DNA of 64,000 nucleotides from Cristatella mucedo. Its lineage: Eukaryota > Bryozoa > Phylactolaemata > Cristatellidae. The first letter of the stretch is position 1; each line of letters begins with the position of its first letter. A program made the position numbers and the translations under genes. The notes beneath the pieces were generated by a model. The model was not told the origin of the DNA and did no database searches. It saw only the letters and a list, made by a program, of their open reading frames with translations. Location of the stretch: positions 678,001 through 742,000 of the forward strand of contig WPIO01000126.1 of the NCBI GenBank assembly GCA_009760855.2. The letters are read 5' to 3'. Positions 53,120-63,952 of this stretch are shown in pieces.

Positions 53120-53260
53120 ATACTGTGCTAGTTCTCGACGATCCAGGTCGTGGGTTCGAGTCCTGGAGCTGGCGATTCGGTATTGCCTTCTGCACGTGGT
53201 AGTGATAGCGACTAAGGCTCTTCGGCAGCTAAATAAATGAGGCTGTTTCATCCATCAGCC
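53120..53260 (+). repeat. SINE family B fragment
   Basis: tcgacgatccaggtcgtggg, ttcgagtcctggagctggcg, cacgtggtagtgatagcgac and tail agctaaataaatgaggctgt. Confidence 0.75.
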
Positions 53261-53265
53261 CACAT

Positions 53266-53540
53266 TTGATCTTAAAAAAGGAGATTGTCAGTAGCGTTGC
53301 TTTGAGGCTGAAATGGCGAATCGAGAAGGAAGTGCTCTCGGCAGGCACGATCGCTGCTGCGGTCGTGTATGCCGAATTTTCTGCCCCTGACCATACCATC
53401 ACCGACGAGCAGACGACTAAGCGAAGTCAGCCGTGCCGCCAGCTCCTCTTTCTGGCTCGAAAGTATGCAGCGGAGGCTTTATTGCTACGGTCTCTCGCAG
53501 TCTCTTCTCGAAGGTCTTCACAATATCGCGTCAAATGAGG
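53266..53540 (+). other. Unassigned open frame
   Basis: A 90-codon plus-strand frame with protein-like composition (for example EIVSSVALRLKWRIEKEVLS) but no family match and no clear splice partner. It lies just upstream of the small possible gene. I cannot tell whether it is coding. Confidence 0.2.
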
Positions 53541-53880
53541 CAAGCGGTTATATTTAGAGCGAAACAGACTTCTACTGTCGTCGAACGGTACTTAGTTCTT
53601 CGAAATCACTACCATCCTATAGAGCAGTTGGACAACGCCTGGCGTTGTATGGACCGGCAATGGCGACCGCCTAAAGGATTCCCATAAGGCAGGTGAATCG
53701 TCGCAGCGAGATTTCTGATACCTAATCCTGTGCTGGTAAGAGCTGGTCGTTTTTGCAATGGCGGGCAGCAGGTCGTAGCATTGCGCTCGCCTGCAAGTCG
53801 CTATGGCTCTGGACAACAGTTTGTGCGCGTGCGAATCACGCTGGAATCATGTGCAATCATGTGCAATCTGCTCATGTGCA

Positions 53881-53900
53881 ATGCCAAGTTCGCCTCAAAG
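53881..53900 (+). CDS. Possible small gene, exon 1
   Basis: First coding exon of a possible two-exon gene. ATG at 53,881 opens MPSSPQ, and the exon ends CTCAAAG at a strong donor (GTAAGC, 53,901) in phase 2. The intron is 79 bp. The matching acceptor is ccccactttggtcag before 53,980. Start codon, donor, acceptor and phase all fit, which is why I propose it. I do not recognise the protein family. Confidence 0.4.
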
Positions 53901-53979
53901 GTAAGCAATACAATGAAACATACAAGTCGGAAGAAGGACTTAATTAAGGCAGAACTTAGTCCCTCCCCACTTTGGTCAG

Positions 53980-54433
53980 GACAAGAGCAGGCAACGTTAC
54001 CGCTGACAGCAAGGCGCTGCCAGGCTTTTCACTACTGCTCTTAACGCTGGGCCTACAGGCGCTGACCAGTTTTAACGGGTACCTTTGCCCTCGAACGTGT
54101 CCGAAGTCACGCGAGTGCGTGTGCAGCAAGCATCGATACTTGAGGAGGGGGACTGAAGTTAGAGCAGCTGTAGCCTGGCACAGTACCGACGCGTTGGTGG
54201 CAGCAGTGCTATTGAGCGATTGCACGCTCAAGCTCAGTGGTCGATGCCCCAGGCAGGTCCTGCTTCAGGAAATTGAGTCGGCACTGTCGAATGGACGGCC
54301 TTACAATGTGCACGAACTCCATCTGATTTCGTACTTGCCCAATAGCCCTAGCTGCCAGCCTGCTTTCGACACGCCCGAGGACCTGTCTTGGGAGATTGCA
54401 ATTTGTTTCCCAGTCCCTCTACACTGTAATTAA
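53980..54433 (+). CDS. Possible small gene, exon 2: unknown membrane or secreted protein
   Basis: Terminal exon with a stop (TAA) at 54,431-54,433, giving a 157-residue product with exon 1. Near the N-terminus, residues 25-40 (FSLLLLTLGLQALTSF) form a hydrophobic segment that could be a signal peptide or signal anchor. A Cys-rich patch follows (YLCPRTCPKSRECVCSKH) and then a mixed domain ending PEDLSWEIAICFPVPLHCN. An N-glycosylation-type NVT precedes the hydrophobic part. I see no polyadenylation signal close downstream. No family is recognised, so any function is unknown. It could also be a chance frame. Confidence 0.4.
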
Positions 54434-56035
54434 GCTTGACACATGCAGTTAGGCCTGCAGAGATCCCCATCGACGGCAGGCAAAAGCGTGCACGCAATTT
54501 GCTCTAATTATTTGCAACGGGAGCAGACTCTTAGTGAGCACGTTTGCTTGATAGAAATCCAGTCGACCATATAGCCCGAACCTCGGGCCCTAGGCACTTA
54601 CGGCGATCACATAAATGCTGGAGGCATTTCGAGCATGCTACTTCTTGCCGAAGCAAATGGCCGACTAGCTTTGCCACAGTTGCTGTGCCACAGAGTATGC
54701 TGATTGCTCAATATATCCCTCGGTGCCGAAAATTTTCACCCAAGATTTAGCTTTTGGCAGTACCTATCATTGCGAGGGATAAGCTCTATGAAGCAGCCCT
54801 TCGAATACGATTGAACCGAGCCCTTCTAATCAGACAAGCTAGCACCCGTATCTTCCTCTAGAAATGGGCGACGTGCTAAAACATAGCATCCCGGGTCGGT
54901 GATCATCGGTTCACCTGCTAATTCCGACAAGACACGCGCTTTCTTTCCTGCCAGCTCGACAGGGACTCTAAGGAGAATCCAACTGTCGGCTCAGTTAAAT
55001 TTCACTCACTCGATCTGCTCCGCGTGCTTTGCTCTTGAGTAGTCCATGGATGCCTCAAAACTATTTTTCCTGGTAGGTTCATCCCGAAAGCAGCTTCATC
55101 TCCCTGGGGACCCAGGGGTTCCGAGCAATATCACGGCGCCCATGCCTTCGATTGGCTTTTACCCAAGCAGATTGCTTTGAGTTCCCTGGGTATAGTGCTG
55201 TGCTTAGATGTTCAGGTACAATTCAACTGCGAAGGGCATGCACTACTGCACCCATTCGGAGATGGCTATTCTTAAAGCTAAGAGTTTCGCCATCGCTTGG
55301 ATTGATTTCAAGGCAGCCTGCTCTAGCCCCTTGTAATTGAAGGCAATTGGCTAGCTCAATCGATTTTCGAATAAAGATCCTTCCCCGGGCAGATTTATGG
55401 CGATGCAAGGCTTTCCCCTGGCTCAGCTAAGGGCAGCTGGTCAACTCGATCGGTTGGGGAGAGCTAATTAACCGACAAATTGGTTACTATTCTAGTGCTA
55501 TGATTACTGTTTTTATGTTCCACAGACTGCTGATTGGTCTAAAACAGCCTCTCGCCAAGATGGCCGGCCATAGGAGTCTTCCATGATGCCAAACAGCAAT
55601 CAGTCGAATTACAGCACAGCAAGCATCAACCGCAAGCTGCCAGGGAGCTCAACATGCCCAAAAAAGAAATGTGCAAGCTACGATGCAACATGCTGATGTC
55701 ATCTTGCGTTTGAAATGGCATGTAACCACTGCATTAGTGGTTCAAGAAACAGCTAAGGTAAGCCACGAGCAACAACAACCTGGACTCACATCAACAGATG
55801 GGTGAGCCAGTCAAGGTTTGCCCAAGCAGTAGTGGAAAATCATGCTAAAAATACTATATCAATAAGTGCACCACGGTACGTTGGTCAGACTAACGTTGTC
55901 CTGGAAGAACGCACGAGACACACGAAACATGATCACCTAACCTAATTCATGTGAGAATTCACTGCAGAAATTGCCTTTCTGCTGACACCACGAAGGTAGA
56001 TGCTACCAGGATCTGATCTCCATTTGGTGAGCCGT
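54434..56035. other. Intergenic region, no gene called
   Basis: Nothing recognisable on either strand. Confidence 0.5.
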
Positions 56036-56193
56036 GATGGCACTAGGTAAGGCGGTTGCTTTCACGACCTCGGTCGCGAGGTCGTGGGATCGATTCCTGC
56101 GGTGGGCGATCCTTTATCGTCACTGCAAGTGGTGCTGATAGCCGTAAAGTCTCTTCTGTCGCTATACAAGAGGCTGTTTAATCAGCTTGTATT
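56036..56193 (+). repeat. SINE family B, full-length copy
   Basis: gtgatggcactaggtaaggc (A box), palindromic cacgacctcgg-tcg-cgaggtcgtg, ggatcgattcctgcggtggg (B box), gtcactgcaagtggtgctga, tagccgtaaagtctcttctg and tail aagaggctgtttaatcagct. It is the best-preserved example. Confidence 0.85.
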
Positions 56194-56685
56194 TATTTAT
56201 TTTAAAAGGATAATGACTAAATGCTAACCATTGCTACAGTATTTGCGACAAGCATATATACTGCCAACGCTTAACTGTCAATTGCTCGCACATCCTGGCA
56301 GTAACAGTGAACACACTACCCAAGCATGCCATCTAAAGAAAAGTTACACTATTAACAAATTTTGCAGGCAACTGTAATTTGCTTGTAACTCAGCACCTTT
56401 ACTACATCGAATAGGCTCACAGCAATATTCATCCAAGTCTCATACATCAGTGCTACTTCAGTATTGTTAAGGTATGTCAAGGATTAGGCAATTTTGGTAG
56501 GTGGTGTAGCAATGACTGGCAGCTCACTAAAATACTAGACCGGCAGATAATGGGCAACAGCTCTGGCGAGCATACTACAATAGCCAAGCAACTCGTTCCA
56601 CGTTTGGTTGCAGCTGTCAGCCGCATGCTCACAATTATATCGAAGAATATCGGTGCTTGCATTGAAGCAGCTACAGTCACAGAAT

Positions 56686-56691
56686 TTTATT
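56686..56691 (-). terminator. Polyadenylation signal of the MXRA7-like gene
   Basis: AATAAA on the minus strand, 78 bp beyond the stop codon at 56,769. It supports the last exon being terminal. Confidence 0.6.
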
Positions 56692-56768
56692 ATCTTCTTG
56701 ACATAAATACTTGGGTCAACAGATCTACGAATGACACGAAACCTCTGTACGACATGCACCGGACTTGG

Positions 56769-57178
56769 CTACATGTACAAGTCAAGTTGCGAGGTCACAC
56801 CGTCAATGTCTTCCTGGCCAAACACGCCATCCTGCTTCTTCATGAGTTCCAGTATGGCAGCCAGCTGCTCTTGGCAAGCTGCTGCCTCAACCGCCTTTTC
56901 ATCGGCACTCAGCTGAGCCGGTGCCGTCCTCAGCACCACCTTTCTCTGACTGGCCTTTAGCTGCTGCCCCGTGCTTTCGGCTTCCCGGCCACTACTGTCG
57001 TCACCAATGCGGTGGCTTAATTTAACTAAACGACTTTGATATTCTGTCCAAGCGCAGTGCTGTCCAGCAGCTGCCTCGGCTGCTGCCCCGGAGGAAGAGG
57101 AAATGCTCCGGATACTTGAAGAAAGCATTGCTGTCGATCCTCGGGAGTCTCCGTCCTCGTGACCTGGTGCATCATCGG
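56769..57178 (-). CDS. MXRA7-like gene, exon 3 (last)
   Basis: Terminal exon with a stop at 56,769-56,771. The acceptor is gttattctccag before 57,178 (phase 1). It encodes about 136 residues: a Ser/Ala-rich stretch, then TEYQSRLVKLSHRIGDD, then the conserved end QEQLAAILELMKKQ followed by DGVFGQEDIDGVTSQLDLYM. The C-terminus of human MXRA7, as I remember it, is EQLAAIFKLMKDNKETFGE and ends QEQLRLYDM, so the match covers the last 34 or so residues. MXRA7 is a small single-pass membrane protein of poorly known function. The identification rests on this C-terminus plus the N-terminal anchor. Confidence 0.8.
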
Positions 57179-57307
57179 CTGGAGAATAACACGAAACAAC
57201 AGATCAGTCCATAAACAATTGTAATAAATTTACAGGTCAACAACCATCAAAATAAAAGGAAAGCTAGGTGCTCGGCAGGAATTAATACAGAAAAAAGCTT
57301 CTCTTAC

Positions 57308-57793
57308 CACCGAATCCAAACGGGCAGAACGCAGTTACAAAGTCACAATCCAAGGCATCGGTGTCCAAGGGAGGTCCAACTCGGTTGTGATTGGCTGTAG
57401 AACCAGGGTCGTGTGCGAACCGAAGACCCGCAGAGTGGGGTGAAGTGACGGAATCAATGCGAGTCATCGGGCATGCGCTTGACAGCCAGCTTGAGCTGCT
57501 CGGACGACTTTGGTCACCATCTCCTTCGGGGCATACATGATTTGTGCCCTTTGAATCCTTTACAGGAGCAAAGCCTTGGGTCGGCTCTGAATTCCAAATA
57601 ACTTCATCACGTTTGTTCTGACGAAGAATGTTATCGCCTTGTTGCACTAACCTGTCTATGCCTTGCTCTTGAGGACACCCACGGTGTCGCAGGTATTCCA
57701 ATCCAGACTTTGGAGAAGTTGATGTGCATACTGCCGAAGGTACTGTAAAAGTGGCACCATCGTCGTTCACTTCAGGTGCCTTTCTGGCAGGGT
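57308..57793 (-). CDS. MXRA7-like gene, exon 2
   Basis: Internal exon of 486 bp (162 codons), phase 1 at both ends. The acceptor is tgtttcctttgtag before 57,793 and the donor is TTCGGTG|GTAAGA at 57,308/57,307. The sequence is low-similarity, Ser/Pro/Asp-rich and probably disordered, starting PARKAPEVNDDGATFTVPS and ending VTAFCPFGFG. The mid-part is longer than in human MXRA7, so this protein (357 residues) is larger than the human form (about 200 residues from memory). Confidence 0.75.
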
Positions 57794-57833
57794 CTACAAA
57801 GGAAACACGTGCAAGGTCAATCGTTCTAAGCAC

Positions 57834-60800
57834 CTCCTAACTGCAGCACAAACAGCAGCATGCGGTAGTGGCAAACGATCAACGCAGCAAACACAAAGAA
57901 CCGGTCACAGCAAGGCACCTGAAACAATTCTTCAATGAATCATGATGTTATATACTAACCAACTACTAGAAGAAATACGGTAGGTTGTAAAAACTCATTG
58001 ACACGGGTGAAATTTGCCTGTGACTAGCTTGCCTGCTGTCTGCCTGGCAATGGATAATCTGCCATACGGTCACAACTCCGGTTTAGGCTCTTGGATAAAT
58101 TAGAACGGCAGCTTGTAGCTGAGGTTTTGCACAGGATTGGTCAAGATATAAACTCATAATTTCAGCTTTATAGTCATGCTGCGATCAAATATTTGCAGCA
58201 GTGGGCAAGGTTTAGAAACACCAGTCAGGGCAGGGACACAAAAGACCATGAAATAGTGGTAGAAGCCCAGGGGTAAAGTGCTCACACTTCACGATCGAAG
58301 TCATGGGTTCTGCAGCAGAAAACTCTTTATTACCGCTGCAAGCAGGATTGATAGCCACTTAGGCTTCGGATGCTATATAAATGAAGCTGTTGATTCAGCT
58401 ACCCTACCCATTACTTTCATTTTACAAGCAAATCCTCTTCACAATACCTTCTTCCTGAATTAACTTCTTACAGAAGTATTCGCATAAATATCAAAGTCAC
58501 AAACACGTGCCAATAGAAGGAACACTAAACTTTTGCCAACTCACCACGGTCTCTATACAAATGCAGCTGCTATCACGGCTTACAGTCAGCCGGTCGTCTT
58601 AAAAAATGACCATCTGGTCTTCCTCGGGGTATAGAGCTACTCACCCCTGCCCCTACTCGGCAAACTATGGCCACATCAACTAGGGCCACAGGATTTCGAC
58701 TGGCTGAGTAGACTGGTAGGCAAGCAGTTTCTAATACTAAGGTTGGTCAAACAGAGAAGAAAGCATCGTGCTAGGCCAGAGGCTCTCACAAGTGCGACCC
58801 CAATGCGAATGAAAGTACAGCTGCCCTTTTTGCAGAGCCTTGCCAAACATGAGGCACCATCACCTAATATTTATCACCGCTCAACACTGAAAAGTCGATT
58901 GCTATGCAAACATGTGCATTATCTATAAGTTCTTTACACTTCCTTGTCACTTCTGTGTTTCTATGTTTACACGAGACACACAAGATTACAACAGTAGCGA
59001 CAAGACCAGTCGACAGTAACGACAATCATACTAAAAATAGGAAATTTCGGTATCAATCTACTTGTGCTTATAGCAAGGATTGCCTTGCTTAACGAAAACA
59101 GTTTCACTTCATTGGCTATGTTACAACGATAACAACGAAGTGCTGACAATTAGGTGGATTCGGAGCCTGCCTGTCTAGGTAGTAACTCAGTGACTTCACT
59201 CTACAGATAGTCTGGCCTTGTTAGTAAAAACATCAGCAGTCAGAAGTCAGCACGTACAGTGTCAAGGCCTTTGACTTGCAGCTTGAAATCAGTAAGTGAC
59301 TCGGGCCCTAAGCACAATCTTCCGAGTAGCACTATGGTTAAGAGGGTGAGGCGGTGCTCCAACTGCTAAGACGATTGAACTTGAACTAAGCAAAAGCGGG
59401 TCCATTTATTTTGTGATCACTAACCTTTGCCCTACCTGACATCACTGCAACGGCGTCATTTTATAACGTCAACTCACCACCATGTCCACAAATACGATTC
59501 AACGGGCATTCGGATCACATTAAATGCGATGCAGAAAGGCAGCACCATCAGGATCACAGTTACTGCAGTGGCGCGTCTCGTTTCCTGTGTTTATTCATGT
59601 AACCAGGCATTTCAGTAGCGGACTCAGAAGACCCGGCTTTTTGTTCCGTTGTCCTTCAGCTCGACTCTTTGTGGGTTCCTAAGGATGCAGCCACGATTAC
59701 ACCAATGGGGGTCAGATCATCACCTTGACAGATGCAGCTAATCGTAGAAAAGCTGATGGGGCATGCCAGGAGGCTCGGCCACCACGCCCAATTCGGCCGG
59801 TCCGTGGGGAGCAGGGTGTATTGGCCTACCACTTTCATGTGCTTTCGGCCTTACGTGATACCTAAATATAGGACATAAGGATAGCAACAGGTAAGATCTG
59901 CAAAAATATCGTGTCACTGTAACTTAGCAGATGTAAGTGCTTCGGTGAAATCCCTTGCGAGTTGCTATTAAATTAAATTATTTTTTTCAAGAACCTCAAA
60001 GCTGCTTATGAAAAGATGCACACCACATTGACTGCACGTTCGTGTCACTTATTTCGTTCTGCCAGGCCAAGCCACGTCACAGGCAATGGCCAGGAGGCAG
60101 TAAACGAATAGCTCTAAGGTCTTGCCACAATGGCCACACAAACCCAAATAAAAATCAAAGCTGCTGACCGCATCGACCACCTGATGATCTTCAAAACTCA
60201 AATTAGTCCTAATATGCCAATTTCCTTAGTGCACCATTTCGATTAGCCGTGTGGTGACAGCACTTGCTGCTCGTATCTTCTCTTTAATCTGGCTGCTTTA
60301 ATGGTCTTCTCTCCGGCTTCTAGGTGGGGGATGGTTGTCAGCCAGCCACGATCTACCCAGAAGAATTATTATTGGCACCGTGGCTGGTCGCCTTTCGACT
60401 GTCACACCAGCATTGAAAAAGGGCACTCCCACAGAAGGCAAGTGTCGCCAAAGCTTGGACGTCGTTTGTACCGGCTGTGCCGATGATACGTTTACGATTT
60501 TGTAATCACAAACAACACGTCTCCTGGCTAAGCAGTGAACGCGTGAGGTCAGTCAAGAATCAAAATCATATAAAATCGCCGCATCATCAGCTACGCCTCC
60601 ATTGTCGTCACGGATTCGCTGACAAACAATGCTCAATTACCAAGAGAGTTTACCGGCACTACAGCAGGGGACTAATATCGGCTGCTACTTGCAGGAAAAA
60701 TAACGAGCGAGCGTCTTCTTGATCGATAGTCCAGCGCGCGCATGAGCAACGTTTTCGGTCTTTTCTATCGTCGAGACCCCACGGAACGACCATAGGCCTA

Positions 60801-61191
60801 CGGTTGGCGTAAACGCCAGCCGGTCCAGCAGACAAAAGTAACTGCCTTGCCGCTGAGCAGTTCAGTCACACACAAGTGCAAACTTCACAACTCGTATGTA
60901 CACATTTATGTGCAAGGCCTACGCCGGTTCGAACAAAGCCCTAGACACGTCGGCGGGCTGCCAGAGCTAGACCGCGGCGGCGCTCAGCGGCTTGTGCTCA
61001 AATTCTGCAAGCCCACACTGAAGTGTTAAACGCACCGCGCCGGCCACGTCACGCACTCCATGCATTGGATTTCACACGCAGGAAGGCCATGGCGGCGGGA
61101 AAGACGCTAGCAAGTTTGCGCGGGCAGCACGACAAATGCAGTGGCGCGACGCAGCATAGGCGCAGCAACTAGTCGACGGCCTGAATCCTAC
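57834..61191 (-). other. Intron 1 of the MXRA7-like gene
   Basis: Phase 1 intron of 3.4 kb (57,794-61,191). It contains a SINE B copy at 58.26 kb. The last kilobase next to exon 1 becomes GC- and CpG-rich. No other gene is seen. Confidence 0.7.
58262..58405 (+). repeat. SINE family B copy
   Basis: cccaggggtaaagtgctcac, cacgatcgaagtcatgggtt, tgcaagcaggattgatagcc, acttaggcttcggatgctat and tail ataaatgaagctgttgattc. Confidence 0.7.
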
Positions 61192-61369
61192 CTGGCACGT
61201 GCCGCGTAGTGTTTCCCGCCGCAGCGTGAGCGTCTGCGGGACGTCGAACGCGAAAGGGCGCGCTTAGGCGGCGACGGACGCATACCCACAAATGGACGAG
61301 CGCCGCAGCAGCGGCGACAGCAGCGAGAGCGCCGGATACGTAGATCGCTGATACAATTTCAGTAGGCAT
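61192..61369 (-). CDS. MXRA7-like gene, exon 1: signal anchor
   Basis: First coding exon. ATG at 61,369-61,367 is followed by MPTEIVSAIYVSGALAAVAA. This and the following hydrophobic residues to about position 32 form one membrane helix, with a basic stretch (VCVRRRL) on the C-terminal side. The exon then runs through an Ala/Arg-rich linker ending TTRHVP. The donor is GTGCCAG|GTAGGA (61,192/61,191), phase 1, matching the exon 2 acceptor. The anchor near the N-terminus fits a single-pass MXRA7-type membrane protein. Confidence 0.8.
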
Positions 61370-61528
61370 CAAAGATATTTAAGACTGTGTTTCTTATGAG
61401 TCTTGGGTGGAACACATGACTCATCCACTCTGGACAGCGTAATTAAGCCGTTTCGAAAAATCGATTCAGCTGCGGTCGCCACCTTCGACGTTAGGGCTGC
61501 ACATTACATGGTCACATGATCAATCGCA
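61370..61528. promoter_or_regulatory. Likely bidirectional promoter between MXRA7-like and NUBP2
   Basis: Only 159 bp separate the two start codons, on opposite strands. The interval has E-box-like CACATG words (gtcacatgatc) and no clear TATA box. CpG content is high on the MXRA7 side. Both 5' UTRs must start inside or across this interval, unless further 5' exons exist. Confidence 0.6.
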
Positions 61529-61544
61529 ATGGCCGCCACCATAG
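61529..61544 (+). CDS. NUBP2 exon 1 (16-nt coding exon)
   Basis: ATG GCC GCC ACC ATA G, followed by GTGAGC (61,545), phase 1. Joined to exon 2 it reads [19 protein letters not shown], which matches the expected N-terminal length and style of NUBP2 (MEAAAEPGNLAGVRHII in human, from memory). The ATG context, atcgcaATGG, is good. The phase and the conserved N-terminus make this call better than its size suggests. Confidence 0.75.
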
Positions 61545-62803
61545 GTGAGCTGCCGTTGCTAGGCCTGGTTGACTCCATGCGCATTCTTCTTTAAGCGGCC
61601 GACGCCTTCCAGACGCACATCGTCGCATCATTTAAAAAATACTCTGATTTAATCACCACGCTTAATGATTATTAGATTTTTTGCGTGATTTCGGCTTTCA
61701 TTTCAATCATTTAGGTAGGTAGTCCCACGTGTAAGGTCTTCATTTTTCGTGTGTGCAACCGTCGGCATCTGTTGTCGTTGGTGCTTATTTCCATGTCATT
61801 CATTGTTGAGTATCTCTTTGTTGGTAACTCCACAATTACAAAGACTAAGTTATGTTAAGCTGGAGAGCTTTACGCAGCGCAGTCCAAAGCTTGAGCGACT
61901 TTCGGCGCTAACGTGGTAGCCAGCATAATCTTTCTTACGTAATACCGAGAAAGTGAAATGTATAGCTGAGTCATGCGGGAAATCGAGTAAGTGAGTAGCA
62001 TGGAAGTGTCAGCGAAGAACGGCAGAAGGGTTGGGCAAAGGTGCCAGAGTTGGCAGCAGAAGAAAAGATGTCGTTGCAAAAGAATTTTTGAAGCGAGTTC
62101 CAAAGTATAGGATTCTTAGAGCAAAAACTTCTCATGCCAACAGTCTTTAAGGAAATAATGGAATAGCAAATTTTATTTCCAGAGGTGACCCGAAGGCACG
62201 AGGATGGCGAAACTGCTGGCAGTACTCCACCTAGGTACGAAGTAGCTAAGCCACGGTGAGCCGTATGGTCAGAGGTGGAATTTTGCTCTGTAGCCATTGG
62301 CCAACTAGGTGCAATCACATCTCCTTCAGCAGACAGAAGACGAGTGGGTTAATTTCTTTGTTTAATTAACCGACCATGCAGCCATATTCGTCTTCAACTG
62401 TAGAACCCTAACGGCTTTGTTCTTCGGCCCAGCCGCAACGGAATTACAGCAGTCCAGTCAGTCTAGTCAGAACCAGGAGGCTAGTAATATCTTTCACCAG
62501 CCATTCGGTAAGCTGTCCCTAAGGGGATCAATCATGATTAAGAGCTGTGGAAGCAGTTTCCTAAACGAACTCTCATTGCAGCCGTAAGTTTACGGTCTGT
62601 GCTGCTGTTCCTTCAAACGGCATCTTGCTTTAGATAGTGATACGCTTTCACGACATTGAGTCAACACAGTCTGGTTTAGCAATCAGTCTGGACATGTTGC
62701 ACAGTGATTAGTTCACCTCGATACACGGAGCCTAAAAACATCTTGAAGTTTTCTATTTATTTACCTTAAAGTCGAATGTTTCTTGTGTGTTTCGACGTTG
62801 TAG
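61545..62803 (+). other. NUBP2 intron 1, with LINE remnant
   Basis: Phase 1 intron of 1,259 bp. It contains an antisense LINE fragment at 62,080-62,300. Confidence 0.75.
62080..62300 (-). mobile_element. Degenerate LINE 3' coding end
   Basis: Minus-strand translation has LKTVGMRSFCSKNPILWNSL followed by QKFFCNDIFSSAANSGTF. It is clearly the same LINE family as the 15.0-15.4 kb copy (LKTVGDRSFSSAGPRLWNSL, then PQFLCNDIYSPTADYG). Only the 3' part is kept. Confidence 0.85.
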
Positions 62804-62928
62804 ATCCGCATAATGAGAACCTGGCGGCAGTCAAACACATAATCGTGGTTCTGTCAGGCAAGGGCGGCGTGGGAAAGAGCACGATTGCTACACAATTGGC
62901 TCTTGGTTTGAAGCATGCAGGAAAGAAG
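62804..62928 (+). CDS. NUBP2 exon 2: P-loop exon
   Basis: 125-bp exon with acceptor gtttcgacgttgtag (before 62,804) and donor GGAAAGAAG|GTATTT (62,928/62,929). It ends in phase 0. It encodes [20 protein letters not shown], followed by [19 protein letters not shown]. The deviant Walker A motif GKGGVGKST (about residues 24-32) is the mark of the Mrp/NBP35 P-loop NTPases. NUBP2 (yeast Cfd1) forms a heterotetramer with NUBP1 (Nbp35) in the cytosol and assembles 4Fe-4S clusters for cytosolic and nuclear proteins. An in-frame ATG lies at 62,776, but the acceptor and the exon 1 match make it unlikely to be the start. Confidence 0.93.
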
Positions 62929-63863
62929 GTATTTCAGCTCTGCTGTCCTGCATATACTATTGGTGTCTCTCTTGCATCTGAGCTCCCGATAAGTATTGAT
63001 CCAGTGGTCTGAACCTCGCAACACAAGCTACGATGCACGAACTTATTGCATCAATGCTGACCCACTGTTTGAGCATCCTGTAGATAATCTCCATTTGCAG
63101 GTGCATGTGACAATGACCGTGCACTACCCTGGTCGCAATCGCAGATAGATTGTGTGAATCTGTAGATAGCTGATTGGTTCAGAGGAACCTTACATAACTT
63201 GCTCTTTCTGTTTCTCAAATTAGAATGCATGCAGAGGCTTAAAAGGCCCAAAGGCCAACAGAAGTCAAGCAAATTCACAGAAAACATTGAAGCAGTTCAT
63301 ACTCTATCCATTGATACTCCATCCGATTCTAGAGATGTTTCAGTACGTAAGGAAAGCCAGACAGACCGTGCTGAGAAGTTGTCTCCAATATTCAGACATC
63401 GACTATAGTTTAAATACTATTGCCTCAAAAGTATTGAAGTTTGCATTTGAATTTAGTGTTACATTAAGGGCTGTGAGAACTAATGGCAATAATTGTGATG
63501 GCAAAATACGTCGAATCCGAAACTACACCATAGGCTGTTGCTATTACCGATTTTGCAAATAATAGACTGCCGCATATTTTCTGTATATTAATGAGAGCTA
63601 CAGTCTCAATAATGAGGAGGATGCGGTCATCTCGCACGACAAGCTACCTCTGACTCGGCACATGGCCATAATGACCTCTTTTCTATTAAGGAGCCGAGTT
63701 TTACACAGCGAAGTAGGCCGAACGCTTGCATCAGTCATTTGCACTGATTAGTGGCGAATGCACTCTCTTGGCATGCAAACAGACGATGGCACGTGCTCCT
63801 TCTTGCTCTTTAGTCGTTTTCCTTCATTCAGCCACGTCAGAGTGCTTGTGATTGATATTTCAG
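62929..63863 (+). other. NUBP2 intron 2
   Basis: Phase 0 intron of 935 bp. Nothing else is recognised in it. Confidence 0.85.
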
Positions 63864-63952
63864 GTTGGAATACTCGACATTGACCTCTGTGGGCCCAGTG
63901 TGCCTAAGATGCTGCACGTGGAGCAAAGTGTCATCCACCAGTGCTCTCAAGG
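63864..63952 (+). CDS. NUBP2 exon 3 (partial gene)
   Basis: 89-bp exon with acceptor tgattgatatttcag before 63,864 and donor CTCAAGG|GTATGC (63,952/63,953), phase 2. The peptide VGILDIDLCGPSVPKMLHVE, then QSVIHQCSQG, follows the conserved GILDxDxCGPSxPxM motif of the NUBP family (switch I side of the active site). The rest, including the CxxC cluster-binding motif expected in later exons, lies beyond the window. Confidence 0.93.

Noticed and set aside
56769-57178. Splicing MXRA7-like exon 3 directly into plakin exon A
   Set aside because: A phase-compatible but weak donor exists, but the exon ends in a conserved MXRA7 C-terminus, a stop codon and an AATAAA. It is a separate gene.
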